The notes beneath the pieces were generated by a model, which was not told where the DNA came from, ran no database searches, and was given only the letters and a program-made list of their open reading frames with translations. This document shows positions 16,623-25,115 of a DNA stretch of 64,000 nt, one piece after another. The position numbers were made by a program, and so were the translations under genes. The stretch is taken from assembly GCF_014201615.1 (NCBI RefSeq), contig NZ_JACHEU010000002.1, positions 186,001-250,000 of the forward strand, read 5' to 3'. This DNA is from Aquamicrobium lusatiense. GTDB lineage: Bacteria; Pseudomonadota; Alphaproteobacteria; Rhizobiales; Rhizobiaceae. How positions within the stretch are numbered: position 1 is the first letter of the stretch; every line of letters begins with the position of its first letter.

Positions 16623-17699
16623 ATGACACAGATCGATCAGACAGAAGCCGCCGCCGTCAAATCGCCGGCGGCCCAGCCCGGCCAGCCTGTTTCCCGGCAG
16701 GTTCCGGTCCGCCCCGCCAAGGTCGGCGTCATGCTGCTCAATCTCGGCACGCCCGACGGCACCGAGTTCAAGCCGATGTGGCGCTATCTGCGGGAATTCC
16801 TGTCAGATCCGCGCATCGTCGAGCTGAACAAGCTGATCTGGTATCCGATCCTGTATGGCATCGTGCTGACCGTGCGTCCGAAGAAATCCGGCGAGAACTA
16901 CGCCCGCATCTGGAACCGCGAGCGCAACGAATCGCCCCTGCACACCTTCACCCGCTCGCAGAGCGAGAAACTGTCGGTTTCCCTGCGCGATCTGGCCAAT
17001 GTCACCGTCGACTGGGCCATGCGATACGGCAATCCTTCGACCGGCAGCGTGGCGAAGAAGCTGGTTGAGCGCGGCTGCGACCGCATTGTCTCGTTCCCGC
17101 TTTATCCGCAATATTCGGCCACCACCACCGCCACCGCCAACGACCAGCTCTTCCGCGCGTTCATGAAGATGCGCCGCGCACCCGCCGTTCGCAGCATACC
17201 GCCCTATTACGACGAGCCGGTTTACATCGACGCGCTCGCCACCTCGATCCGGAAACATCTGGCCACGCTCGATTTCGAGCCGGAGGTGATCCTCGCCTCC
17301 TATCACGGCATTCCGAAAGCCTTTTCCGACAAGGGCGACCCCTACCGGCGCCATTGCCTGGAAACCACGCGCCTGTTGCGCGAGAAGCTGGGCTGGGGCG
17401 AAGACAAGCTCATGACCACCTTCCAGTCGCGCTTCGGCGCGCAGGAATGGCTGCAACCCTACACGGACGCCACGGTCGAGAAACTGGCGAAGGATGGGAT
17501 AAAGCGCATCGCCGTCCTCAATCCCGGTTTCGTATCGGACTGCATCGAGACCCTCGATGAGATCGGCCGCGAGGTTTGCGAGGAATTCATTCATGCCGGC
17601 GGCGAGAAGTTCAGCCATATTCCGTGCCTGAACGACAGCCCCGAAGGCATGGCCGTCATCGAGACTCTGGTGCGCCGCGAACTGGCCGGCTGGGCCTGA
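16623..17699 (+). CDS. hemH: Ferrochelatase
   Basis: The 358-residue enzyme inserts Fe(II) into protoporphyrin IX as the last step of haem synthesis, at the inner face of the membrane. The conserved LNLGTPDG start, KSGENYARIWNRE, the catalytic-histidine region ASYHGIPKAFSDKGDPYRRHC and FVSDCIETLDEIG (with the conserved Glu) are all in place. An N-terminal extension of about 35 residues, rich in Ala, Gln and Pro, precedes the core. The ATG at 16623 is ten bases after GGAGA. It is followed by the SPFH gene 132 bases later. No iron operator of the TGA-N9-TCA type is visible before it. Confidence 0.96.
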   Translation: MTQIDQTEAAAVKSPAAQPGQPVSRQVPVRPAKVGVMLLNLGTPDGTEFKPMWRYLREFLSDPRIVELNKLIWYPILYGIVLTVRPKKSGENYARIWNRERNESPLHTFTRSQSEKLSVSLRDLANVTVDWAMRYGNPSTGSVAKKLVERGCDRIVSFPLYPQYSATTTATANDQLFRAFMKMRRAPAVRSIPPYYDEPVYIDALATSIRKHLATLDFEPEVILASYHGIPKAFSDKGDPYRRHCLETTRLLREKLGWGEDKLMTTFQSRFGAQEWLQPYTDATVEKLAKDGIKRIAVLNPGFVSDCIETLDEIGREVCEEFIHAGGEKFSHIPCLNDSPEGMAVIETLVRRELAGWA

Positions 17700-17831
17700 T
17701 CCCAGCCTTATCCTGCTTTCCGGACACTGAACCTGTGTGAAGCCGCTGTTTTTGCAGCAGGCGGTTTCCACTTCGGCCGGCAATGCTCTAAATGTCTTTC
17801 GACAGCAAATGCTTTCGAGAGGTAACGGGCG

Positions 17832-18782
17832 ATGCTCGCAGGGTTCGATATTGTCATAGTGGTGCTGGCGGTGGTTGTGCTGCTGGTGCTGTTCGCGGGC
17901 ATCAAGACGGTGCCGCAGGGCTTCAACTTCACCGTTGAGCGCTTCGGGCGCTACACGCGCACCCTCTCCCCGGGCCTCAACCTGATCGTTCCCTTCGTGG
18001 ACCGCGTCGGCGCGAAGATGAACATGATGGAGCAGGTGCTCGATGTTCCGACGCAGGAGATCATCACCCGCGACAACGCCATCGTCGCCGTGGACGGCGT
18101 CGCCTTCTATCAGGTGCTGAACGCCCCGCAGGCCGCCTATCAGGTGGCAGGCCTGCAAAACGCCATCCTCAACCTGACCATGACCAACATCCGCACCGTC
18201 ATGGGCTCGATGGACCTCGACGAACTGCTCTCCAACCGAGACACCATCAACGAGCGCCTTCTGCGCGTGGTGGACGAGGCAGCCCATCCTTGGGGCATCA
18301 AGGTCACGCGCGTCGAGATCAAGGACATCAACCCGCCCGCCAATCTGGTGGACTCCATGGCCCGCCAGATGATGGCCGAACGCGACAAGCGCGCCCAGAT
18401 CCTGACCGCCGAAGGCCTCAAACAATCGCAGATTCTCGAAGCCGAGGGCCGGCGTGAAGCCGCCTTCCGCGACGCCGAAGCGCGTGAGCGCGCGGCAGAG
18501 GCGGAAGCCCGCGCCACGCAGGTGGTTTCCGAAGCCATTTCCAAGGGCGACCTGCAGGCGCTCAATTATTTCGTCGCGCAGAAATACACCGAGGCTCTGG
18601 CGAAAATCGGTTCTGCCACCAATTCCAAGGTGGTGCTGATGCCAATGGAAGCCTCGGCCCTGATCGGCACGCTGGGCGGCATCGGCGAGATCACCAAGGA
18701 AGTGTTCGGCAATGGCGGCAGCTCGGCCGGCGCACGCCAGTCCGGTGCACGCCCGCCGGTGGTTCGGTCCACCGACTCGTGA
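17832..18782 (+). CDS. qmcA: SPFH/band-7 (stomatin-like) membrane protein
   Basis: The 316-residue protein has one N-terminal membrane segment ([20 protein letters not shown]) and then the SPFH/band-7 domain (about residues 25-190: [24 protein letters not shown], then [35 protein letters not shown]). A long charged coiled-coil region follows ([36 protein letters not shown]), and the C-terminus is Ser/Gly-rich. Such proteins form large ring assemblies that organise membrane microdomains and often work with the FtsH protease. It sits 22 bases before the NfeD gene, its standard partner, so the pair forms an operon. Confidence 0.93.
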   Translation: MLAGFDIVIVVLAVVVLLVLFAGIKTVPQGFNFTVERFGRYTRTLSPGLNLIVPFVDRVGAKMNMMEQVLDVPTQEIITRDNAIVAVDGVAFYQVLNAPQAAYQVAGLQNAILNLTMTNIRTVMGSMDLDELLSNRDTINERLLRVVDEAAHPWGIKVTRVEIKDINPPANLVDSMARQMMAERDKRAQILTAEGLKQSQILEAEGRREAAFRDAEARERAAEAEARATQVVSEAISKGDLQALNYFVAQKYTEALAKIGSATNSKVVLMPMEASALIGTLGGIGEITKEVFGNGGSSAGARQSGARPPVVRSTDS

Positions 18783-18804
18783 GATTTAGCAACAGGCGGA
18801 AGCC

Positions 18805-19272
18805 ATGATCGCGCCCATCATCTCAGAACTCGGACCGTGGAACTGGGTCGTTCTCGGCCTCGTTCTGCTCGGCCTCGAAATCTTCGCGCCGGGCGTCTAC
18901 CTGCTGTGGATCGGCATTGCCGCGCTCATCGTCGGCGCCGCGTCTCTGGCCTTGTGGGAAGCAGGCTTCTGGGGCTGGCAGGTGCAGGTTCTGCTGTTCC
19001 TCATCCTGTCGCTGGCGTCGGCCTATTTCGGCAAGAAATTCGTCGTGTCACGTCAGGGCGACACCGACCAGCCTCTGCTCAACCGCCGCAGCGAGCAAAT
19101 GATCGGACGCACCGCCACGCTGGCCGAGCCGATCCGCGACGGGCGCGGCCGCATCCAGCTCGGCGATACTCTGTGGCGTGTCTCCGGCCCAGACCTGCCG
19201 GCCGGTACGCGCGTGCGCGTCATTGCCGCGGCCGATACCGATCTCGAACTGACAGTGGAAAAGGCCGAGTAA
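18805..19272 (+). CDS. NfeD-like membrane protein
   Basis: The 155-residue protein is a short-form NfeD: two to three hydrophobic segments (LGPWNWVVLGLVLLGLEIFAPGVYLLWIGIAALIVGAASLAL, then VLLFLILSLASAYF) and a C-terminal OB-fold domain (MIGRTATLAEPIRDGRGRIQLGDTLWRVSGPDLPAGTRVRVI). These proteins partner with SPFH proteins in membrane quality control. It follows the SPFH gene by 22 bases. It ends 14 bases from the convergent stop of the DUF411 gene, with no clear terminator between. Confidence 0.92.
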   Translation: MIAPIISELGPWNWVVLGLVLLGLEIFAPGVYLLWIGIAALIVGAASLALWEAGFWGWQVQVLLFLILSLASAYFGKKFVVSRQGDTDQPLLNRRSEQMIGRTATLAEPIRDGRGRIQLGDTLWRVSGPDLPAGTRVRVIAAADTDLELTVEKAE

Positions 19273-19286
19273 AAGCTCTTGGCCCG

Positions 19287-19742
19287 TCAGTAGCGGGCGA
19301 AGCTGCGCGCACCCTCGGCACCGAAGATGAGAACGTCATAGGTGTCCGGCGTTCCGCCGGTTTCCATGCCGGGCGAGCCGACCGGCATTCCGGGCACCGC
19401 GAGACCGATTGCGGGAGGCCGCTCCGCAAGCAGACGGCGAATTTCGCGCGCCGGCACATGTCCCTCGATGACGTAGCCGTCGATGACCGCCGTATGGCAG
19501 GACTGGACAGAGGCGGGCACACCGAGCGCGGTCTTGAGCGGATCGAGGTCCTCAACCAGCCGGTCGCGCACAACAAAACCCTCGGCCCTCATATGGTCGA
19601 TCCAGGCTCCGCAGCAATTGCAGGAAGGCGAACGCGCGACTTCGACCACCTGTTGCGCGGCAAATACGCGCCCGCCGCCAAGCGCCATCCCAATCCCGGC
19701 TCCGGCCAGAGCCATTACGGTGCGACGGCTTAATCCCTTCAT
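19287..19742 (-). CDS. CopG-like copper-binding protein (DUF411)
   Basis: The 151-residue protein has a twin-arginine-like signal (KGLSRRTVMALAGAGIGMALGGG) and a DUF411 domain: VARSPSCNCCGAWIDHM carries the C-x-C-C metal motif, followed by SCHTAVIDGYVIEGHVPA with a second Cys/His pair. In CopG, a DUF411 family member, these cysteines and histidines hold a copper cluster in the periplasm, giving copper resistance. The ATG at 19742 has AAGGG eight bases upstream. About 60 bases ahead lies a MerR-type copper operator, which fits. No copper ATPase or regulator gene is in the window, so it appears as a stand-alone member of a copper regulon. Confidence 0.88.
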   Translation of the reverse strand: MKGLSRRTVMALAGAGIGMALGGGRVFAAQQVVEVARSPSCNCCGAWIDHMRAEGFVVRDRLVEDLDPLKTALGVPASVQSCHTAVIDGYVIEGHVPAREIRRLLAERPPAIGLAVPGMPVGSPGMETGGTPDTYDVLIFGAEGARSFARY

Positions 19743-19796
19743 GCAGATATCCCTTCTCAGCAGGTTCTGATCCCACCGCAATCATCGGCGCAGACC

Positions 19797-19829
19797 TTGC
19801 TGCCACCTTCCAGCGCTGGAAGGTCAAGA
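19797..19829 (-). promoter_or_regulatory. CueR/HmrR-type copper promoter of the DUF411 gene
   Basis: The 20-base perfect palindrome ACCTTCCAGCGCTGGAAGGT at 19805-19824 matches the ACCTTCC-x-GGAAGGT operator of MerR-family copper regulators. On the minus strand it overlaps a -35 box TTGACC (19827-19822), and about 19-20 bases further lies a poor -10. The long spacer is the hallmark of MerR-type promoters. It points to the DUF411 gene 55 bases downstream. Confidence 0.75.
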
Positions 19830-19876
19830 CCTTTTTAAGGGGCTTTTTTAAAAGGAATGCCCGGCAACCTGACGGA

Positions 19877-20869
19877 TCAGGCAGCGCCAACGCGCAGCAG
19901 ATCGTGGAAATGCAGGATGCCGACAGGCCGGCCTTCCTCGGCCACCACCAGCGCGCTGATCGAATGCTGGTTGAGCAGAGCCACCGCCGAGCCGGCGAAC
20001 ATATCCGGCTCAATGGTCTTCGGCGAGCGCGTCATCACATCGTCGACGGTCGTGCGGGTCAGATCGCGATGCAGATTGCGAGCCAGATCACCATCGGTGA
20101 TGATACCCACCAGCTTGCCGGCATCATCCACCACGCACACGCAACCCACGCGCTTCTGCGCGAGCATCGCGATGGCTTCGGGCATTCCAGTGCCCGGCCT
20201 GACCACGGGAATCTGATCCCCGACACGCATGATTTCCGAAACCCGCGTCAGATTCGCGCCAAGCTGTCCGCCCGGATGAAAGGTGCGGAAGTGTTCCGGC
20301 GTGAAACCCCGCGCTTCCAGAAGCGCGATGGCCAGAGCATCGCCAAGCACGAGTTGCAGCAGGGTCGAGGTGGTAGGCGCCAGCCCATGCGGACAGGCTT
20401 CCGCAACCCGCGGCAAAAGCAGAACCACGTCCGACGCCCGCGCCAAAGCCGATTCCGCACCGGAAGTAATGGCGATCATCGGAATGGAGAAACGGCGCGA
20501 ATAGGCGATGATGCCCTTCAGTTCCGCCGTCTCACCCGACCATGACAGCGCAATGATCGCGTCGTTGGGGGCGATCATGCCAAGGTCGCCATGATTGGCC
20601 TCGGAAGGATGCACGAAGAAAGCCGGCGTGCCCGTCGAGGCGAGCGTGGCGGCGATCTTGGAACCGATATGCCCGCTCTTGCCCACGCCGGTGACGATGA
20701 CCCGGCCCTTTATGGCCGAAATCGTATCGACGGCCTGCCGGAAAGGCCCGGCCAGTCCGTTCTGCAGGGCATCGGTCAGAGCAAGCAATCCCGCCTGCCC
20801 GGTCGCGACGGTGCGGAGTGCGGATTCCACGGTCGGGTGCCGCAGATCGGAAGCGCTGGTATCGGTCAT
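19877..20869 (-). CDS. kdsD: Arabinose-5-phosphate isomerase, KdsD/KpsF family
   Basis: The 330-residue enzyme interconverts ribulose-5-phosphate and arabinose-5-phosphate, the first step to Kdo for lipopolysaccharide. An N-terminal SIS domain (about residues 40-175: VIVTGVGKSGHIGSKIAATLASTGTPAFFVHPSEANHGDLGMI) contains the active-site Lys/His and sugar phosphate loop, and two CBS domains follow (VSEIMRVGDQIPVV..., then VDDVMTRSPKTIEPD...). Its usual neighbours lptC/lptA are not here, so the gene stands alone. The upstream gap of 135 bases separates it from the divergent outer-membrane protein gene. Confidence 0.94.
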   Translation of the reverse strand: MTDTSASDLRHPTVESALRTVATGQAGLLALTDALQNGLAGPFRQAVDTISAIKGRVIVTGVGKSGHIGSKIAATLASTGTPAFFVHPSEANHGDLGMIAPNDAIIALSWSGETAELKGIIAYSRRFSIPMIAITSGAESALARASDVVLLLPRVAEACPHGLAPTTSTLLQLVLGDALAIALLEARGFTPEHFRTFHPGGQLGANLTRVSEIMRVGDQIPVVRPGTGMPEAIAMLAQKRVGCVCVVDDAGKLVGIITDGDLARNLHRDLTRTTVDDVMTRSPKTIEPDMFAGSAVALLNQHSISALVVAEEGRPVGILHFHDLLRVGAA

Positions 20870-21010
20870 GGGCGTGCGCTTAGCGCTTCATACGCTTCAT
20901 GTCCAATAATTTGCTCCTGACGCCCTCACCCGAACCTCCATTCAACCCTCCGTTAACCATCACCGTTTACGGTTCGGTAAGCATGGCGCGCCCGCGCCTA
21001 TGAGGTGGTG

Positions 21011-22594
21011 ATGCCGCGTTTGAACTCCAGATTCGGAACCGTTCAGCGTGCCGGGAAACTCGGCGCGCTGCTTCTGATGACGAGTTTTCTGATACCTGTC
21101 GCGCCATCGTCAGCTCAGGATATGGAGTTGCGCGGAACCTCCGCTTCACCCCGGCAGCAGGAGCGTCAGCGGGGCATTCCGGCACCCGCCTACCGGCCTG
21201 CCACCTCCGGCGCAGACTCCGAACCGCCACCAGACGCAAACATCGCGCAGGGCGTCGACCCGCTGGTCGATGCAGCACTCGATGCGCCTCCCGAACCCGC
21301 GCCCACCCGTCGCCGGCCGGCAACGGTGACAGAAGAACGCGAGGAAGGACAGGCGCCGAACCCGCGCACAGGTGCCGTCAATCCGGAAGAGATTTCGCGA
21401 ACCAACATGCGTGAGGAGCGCACCGGCGCCATAGAACGCGGAACCGGCAGCTTCGATGACGATCCGTTTGCGGCGCCCGGCATCAGAATGGGCAGCTTTA
21501 TGTTGCGCCCCTCATTTGAACAGGGCCTGACTGCGACATCGAACGCCAGCGGCAGTGCTGGCGGCGGTTCCGCCGTGCTTTCCGACACGACGCTGCGCCT
21601 CGGTGCCGTATCGGACTGGAACAGGCATTCGGCCGACATCACCGGCTACACGACATGGCGCAAATCCGTTTCCGGCGAGCATCTGGACGAGGTGCGGGGC
21701 CGGATCGATGCCACGCTCAATCTCGACCTCGACCGGGAATGGCGCGCCATTGCACGGCTCGGCTATGAAAGCTCGCCCGAATCCGCCTCGTCGCCGGTCG
21801 CCATCACCGGCACGGCCTCGCAGCCGACGCGCCACAGGATCGACGGCAGCATCGGTGTGGAGAAGTCTCTCGGCAAATTGCGCCTCGGCCTTACCGGCGA
21901 AGTTCAGCGCGACCTCTATGAGGACGCGAAGCTCTCATCGGGTGGAACGCTTTCGCAAAAACATCGCGATTCGACGCTTTACACCGCTAGGCTGCGCACG
22001 GGTTACGAGATTTCGCCCGCATTGACTCCGTTCGTGCAGATCGAAGGCGGGCGGCGCATTTATGACGAGCGCGTCGATCCGGGCACCTATCGCCGCTCCG
22101 CCGACCGTGTCGGCGCCAGCATCGGCACGGAATTCGATCTCGGCGAGAAGCTGGGCGGCGAAGTAGCCGCCGGCTGGCTGCGCGAAAGCTTCGACGACGA
22201 TCGCCTCCGCCCCCTTTCGGCGGCCACGCTGGATGCGACGCTCAGATGGTCACCGCAGCGCGGCACCAATATCGGCCTGCGTGGCACGACAACACTTGAG
22301 GGCAGCACGACGCCGGGCGAAAGCGGGTCGGTGCTCTACGCGCTCCGCCTGACCGGCGATCGCCAGATCCGCGCCAATCTGACGGCCAATGCCGCACTTG
22401 GCATCGACTGGCGCGACTACAGCGGCTCGGATGCGCGCGATCTCATCTACAGCGCCGAAGCCGGCCTGACATGGTGGATGAACCGCTATATGGGTCTTAC
22501 CGTGCGTGCCCGCCACGAGACGCTGGACAGCAATATCACGGGCCGGGATTCCAAAACCAACAGTGTCTATCTGGGTATCACCGCAAGACGCTGA
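21011..22594 (+). CDS. Outer-membrane beta-barrel protein (BBP2_2-like)
   Basis: A 527-residue secreted protein. The N-terminus has a signal peptide (LGALLLMTSFLIPVAPSSAQ), then about 120 residues of Pro/Arg/Glu-rich linker (PPPDANIAQG, PTRRRPATVTEEREEGQ). From about residue 155 to the end it is made of alternating amphipathic strands (MLRPSFEQGLTATSNAS..., WRAIARLGYES..., NSVYLGITARR), ending in an aromatic/Arg strand like barrel proteins. I place it in the rhizobial outer-membrane barrel family with no known substrate. Three start codons in a row (GTG, GTG, ATG) occur at 21005-21013; I take the ATG at 21011 because GAGG lies at a normal distance from it. It is divergent from kdsD. Confidence 0.8.
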   Translation: MPRLNSRFGTVQRAGKLGALLLMTSFLIPVAPSSAQDMELRGTSASPRQQERQRGIPAPAYRPATSGADSEPPPDANIAQGVDPLVDAALDAPPEPAPTRRRPATVTEEREEGQAPNPRTGAVNPEEISRTNMREERTGAIERGTGSFDDDPFAAPGIRMGSFMLRPSFEQGLTATSNASGSAGGGSAVLSDTTLRLGAVSDWNRHSADITGYTTWRKSVSGEHLDEVRGRIDATLNLDLDREWRAIARLGYESSPESASSPVAITGTASQPTRHRIDGSIGVEKSLGKLRLGLTGEVQRDLYEDAKLSSGGTLSQKHRDSTLYTARLRTGYEISPALTPFVQIEGGRRIYDERVDPGTYRRSADRVGASIGTEFDLGEKLGGEVAAGWLRESFDDDRLRPLSAATLDATLRWSPQRGTNIGLRGTTTLEGSTTPGESGSVLYALRLTGDRQIRANLTANAALGIDWRDYSGSDARDLIYSAEAGLTWWMNRYMGLTVRARHETLDSNITGRDSKTNSVYLGITARR

Positions 22595-22635
22595 AAGCTG
22601 TCGTCAGACCGAAACCCCATCTGAACGGAAGCCTC

Positions 22636-22665
22636 AAAAACGAAACGGGCGGCTCACTGCCGCCC
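22636..22665 (-). terminator. Intrinsic terminator of galU
   Basis: On the minus strand a 7-base stem GGGCGGC/GCCGCCC with a 5-base loop is followed by a GTTTCGTTTTT tract. It lies 27 bases after the galU stop. Read on the plus strand, the barrel-protein gene ends 41 bases before it, so it could also help stop that transcript. Confidence 0.75.
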
Positions 22666-22691
22666 GCCGTTAAGTCACATGCGTTTGCCGA

Positions 22692-23576
22692 TCACGCAGG
22701 TTTGATCTCGTCCAGCAGCGACCGGATCGAGCCGGCCATCGAAGCGCTCAGGTCGCTGCGCCACAGGGCGAAAGCCACATTGGCCTCGACAAATCCTTCA
22801 GGCGAGCCGCAATCATAGGTGCGCCCTTCGTAGCGATAGCCATAGAAGGGCTGTTCCTTGCCCAGACGCAGCATGGCGTCCGTGAGCTGGATTTCGTTGC
22901 CCGCACCCTTCTCCTGCCCTTCCAGAATGCTGAAGATTTCCGGCTGCAGAATATAGCGACCATTGATGTAGAGATTGGAAGGTGCGGTGCCCGGAGCCGG
23001 CTTTTCCACCATCTCGGTGATGCGGAACCCCGAATGTGCCGCTTCTCCCCGCCCGACGATGCCATATTTATGGGCCTCGGCCGGATCGCATTCCTGAACG
23101 GCCACGATGTTGGAGCCGGTGTTCTCGTAAAGCTCGACCATGGAGGCGAGGCAACTCTTGCGCGACTGCATGATCATGTCCGGCAAAAGCAGGGCAAACG
23201 GCTCGTTTCCGACCAACTCGCGCGCGCACCATACCGCATGGCCAAGCCCGAGCGGCACCTGCTGGCGGGTGAAGCTGGTCTGGCCCGGAGCCGGCTGCAA
23301 CTGCTGCAGGCGCTCCAGCACCTCGGTTTTTCCGCGCTGTTCCAGCGTGTCGTAGAGCTCGAACTGAATATCGAAATGATCCTCGATCACCGCCTTGTTG
23401 CGTCCGGTGACAAAGATAAAATGCTCGATGCCCGCTTCGCGCGCTTCATCGACAACATATTGAATGACAGGCCGGTCCACCACCGTCAGCATTTCCTTCG
23501 GAATGGCCTTCGTAGCCGGAAGGAAGCGCGTACCCAGTCCCGCGACCGGGAAGACTGCCTTTCTTACTTTCTTCAT
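22692..23576 (-). CDS. galU: UTP-glucose-1-phosphate uridylyltransferase
   Basis: The 294-residue enzyme makes UDP-glucose for surface polysaccharides. The nucleotidyltransferase motif [23 protein letters not shown] at residues 8-30 and the following [27 protein letters not shown] are diagnostic, as are the [13 protein letters not shown] and VEKPAPG segments. Length is normal. The start ATG at 23576 begins [13 protein letters not shown] as in other bacteria. It is transcribed alone and has a terminator at 22636-22665. The divergent gene on the other side is a lytic transglycosylase. Confidence 0.97.
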   Translation of the reverse strand: MKKVRKAVFPVAGLGTRFLPATKAIPKEMLTVVDRPVIQYVVDEAREAGIEHFIFVTGRNKAVIEDHFDIQFELYDTLEQRGKTEVLERLQQLQPAPGQTSFTRQQVPLGLGHAVWCARELVGNEPFALLLPDMIMQSRKSCLASMVELYENTGSNIVAVQECDPAEAHKYGIVGRGEAAHSGFRITEMVEKPAPGTAPSNLYINGRYILQPEIFSILEGQEKGAGNEIQLTDAMLRLGKEQPFYGYRYEGRTYDCGSPEGFVEANVAFALWRSDLSASMAGSIRSLLDEIKPA

Positions 23577-23793
23577 AATCTCAGCGTCTCACTCTTTTCT
23601 TGCCACCACCGTACGGAACATTCGCATGGCGAAATTGAGGAATACTGAACAGCCGGAATCCGACCGCTCCCGGCGGTTACGTGGAGTAAACAGCCTGCCC
23701 TCGTTTTCGTTCCTCTGTCAGGCCTATGGTAAACTAAATCCTAACCCAATTCCTGCAATGGATTGGCTTTCCGGCATATCTCAGGAGAACCAG

Positions 23794-25020
23794 ATGTCCG
23801 ATCGAAAAGCACGCCCCTTCCTGCGCGCCCTGACCGTGGCAGGTCTGTCGCTCGCTCTAATGCTTCCGGCAGGCTCGGCCTTTGCCGATGCCGGCTTCCG
23901 CCAGTGGGTGGAAAGCTTCCGCACCACGGCGACGCAGAACGGCGTCTCCGGCGCCACCTTCGACCGCGCCTTCCGGGGCATTACCGAGATCGATCCCGTG
24001 GTTCTGGAGAAAGCCCGCTTCCAGCCGGAATTCGTGGCACCCACCTGGGACTATTTCGACAATCGCGTTCACGACGAATCCGTCGCCACCGGCCGCCAGA
24101 TGGCACGCCAGTGGAAGCCATGGCTCGACCGCATCGAAAAGCGCTTCGGCGTCGACCGGCACATTCTGCTCGCCATCTGGTCGATGGAATCGAACTATGG
24201 CGAAATCCTCAAGCGCGACGACGTGATGCGCTCCGTCGTGCGTTCGCTGGCCACGCTCGGCTATGCCGACAAGCGGCGGGCGAAGTTCGCGCGCACCCAG
24301 CTGATCGCAGCGCTGAAGATCCTGCAAAGCGGCGACATCGACGAGAGCCACCTCACCGGCTCGTGGGCCGGGGCCATGGGCCACACCCAGTTCATCCCCA
24401 CCAGCTATCAGGCCTATGCGGTTGACATGGACGGCAACGGCAAGCGCGATATCTGGAGCTCCGTTCCCGACGCGCTCGGCACCGCCGCCAACCTGCTCGC
24501 CAAGAACGGCTGGCAGAGCGGCCGCACATGGGGTTACGAGGTTGTGCTGCCGCCGGGCCGCAAGTTCCCCAGCGGTTCGATGTCGCTCGACAAATGGGCC
24601 TCGATCGGCGTCAAGCGCGCCAACGGCAAACCTTTCGTCAGCGGTTCGGATCAGGCGGAACTGAAGGTTCTCGACGGCCGTCAGGGTCCGGCTTTCCTCG
24701 TCATCAAGAACTTCTCAGTGATCAAGCGCTACAACAATGCCGACAAATACGCGCTGGCGGTCGGCCTGCTCGCCGACGAGATCGCCGGCTATGGCGGGAT
24801 GGTGCAGGACTGGAACCGGCCTTTCACGAAGCTGAGCTTCGTCGAGCGGCAGGAACTGCAGCAGCGCCTGTCGCAGTATGGCTACTATAGCGGCAAGTTC
24901 GATGGTAAGATCGGCTCCGGCTCGCGGTCCGCGATCATGGCCTACCAGGCCAAGATCGGCATGCAGCAGGATGGCCATCCGAGCATGGAAGTGTTGTCGC
25001 GGCTGCGGCGCAACCAGTAA
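23794..25020 (+). CDS. Lytic murein transglycosylase (MltB-like) with peptidoglycan-binding domain
   Basis: The 408-residue protein has a signal peptide (LRALTVAGLSLALMLPAGSAFA), then a MltB-type SLT_2 domain: the catalytic glutamate is in LAIWSMESNYGEILKRDDVMRS, followed by GSWAGAMGHTQFIPTSYQAYAVDMDGNGKRDIW, and a C-terminal PG_binding_1 domain (ELQQRLSQYGYYSGKFDGKIGSGSRSAIMAYQ). It cleaves peptidoglycan glycan strands to 1,6-anhydro ends in the periplasm. The ATG at 23794 follows AGGAGA. It is preceded by 217 bases shared with the divergent galU gene. Confidence 0.95.
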   Translation: MSDRKARPFLRALTVAGLSLALMLPAGSAFADAGFRQWVESFRTTATQNGVSGATFDRAFRGITEIDPVVLEKARFQPEFVAPTWDYFDNRVHDESVATGRQMARQWKPWLDRIEKRFGVDRHILLAIWSMESNYGEILKRDDVMRSVVRSLATLGYADKRRAKFARTQLIAALKILQSGDIDESHLTGSWAGAMGHTQFIPTSYQAYAVDMDGNGKRDIWSSVPDALGTAANLLAKNGWQSGRTWGYEVVLPPGRKFPSGSMSLDKWASIGVKRANGKPFVSGSDQAELKVLDGRQGPAFLVIKNFSVIKRYNNADKYALAVGLLADEIAGYGGMVQDWNRPFTKLSFVERQELQQRLSQYGYYSGKFDGKIGSGSRSAIMAYQAKIGMQQDGHPSMEVLSRLRRNQ

Positions 25021-25037
25021 GGGTCGCGAGCAGCCAT

Positions 25038-25085
25038 ACGGGAACCGCCGGTTGCCAGAAAAGGCGGCATGAGCGCGGTTCCCGT
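25038..25085. repeat. Inverted repeat, arms ACGGGAACCGC / GCGGTTCCCGT
   Basis: Two perfect 11-base arms (25038-25048 and 25075-25085) separated by 26 bases, in the 95-base gap between the transglycosylase and the DUF459 gene. No T-run follows, so it is not a standard terminator. It may be a leader hairpin, a transcript-stabilising structure, or an attenuator for the downstream gene. Confidence 0.6.
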
Positions 25086-25115
25086 GTAAGTCTTCAGGCT
25101 CGGAGAGGGGTCGCC

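Noticed and set aside
16803..18425. 540-residue open frame on the minus strand opposite hemH and the SPFH gene
   Set aside because: Antisense shadow across two conserved genes.
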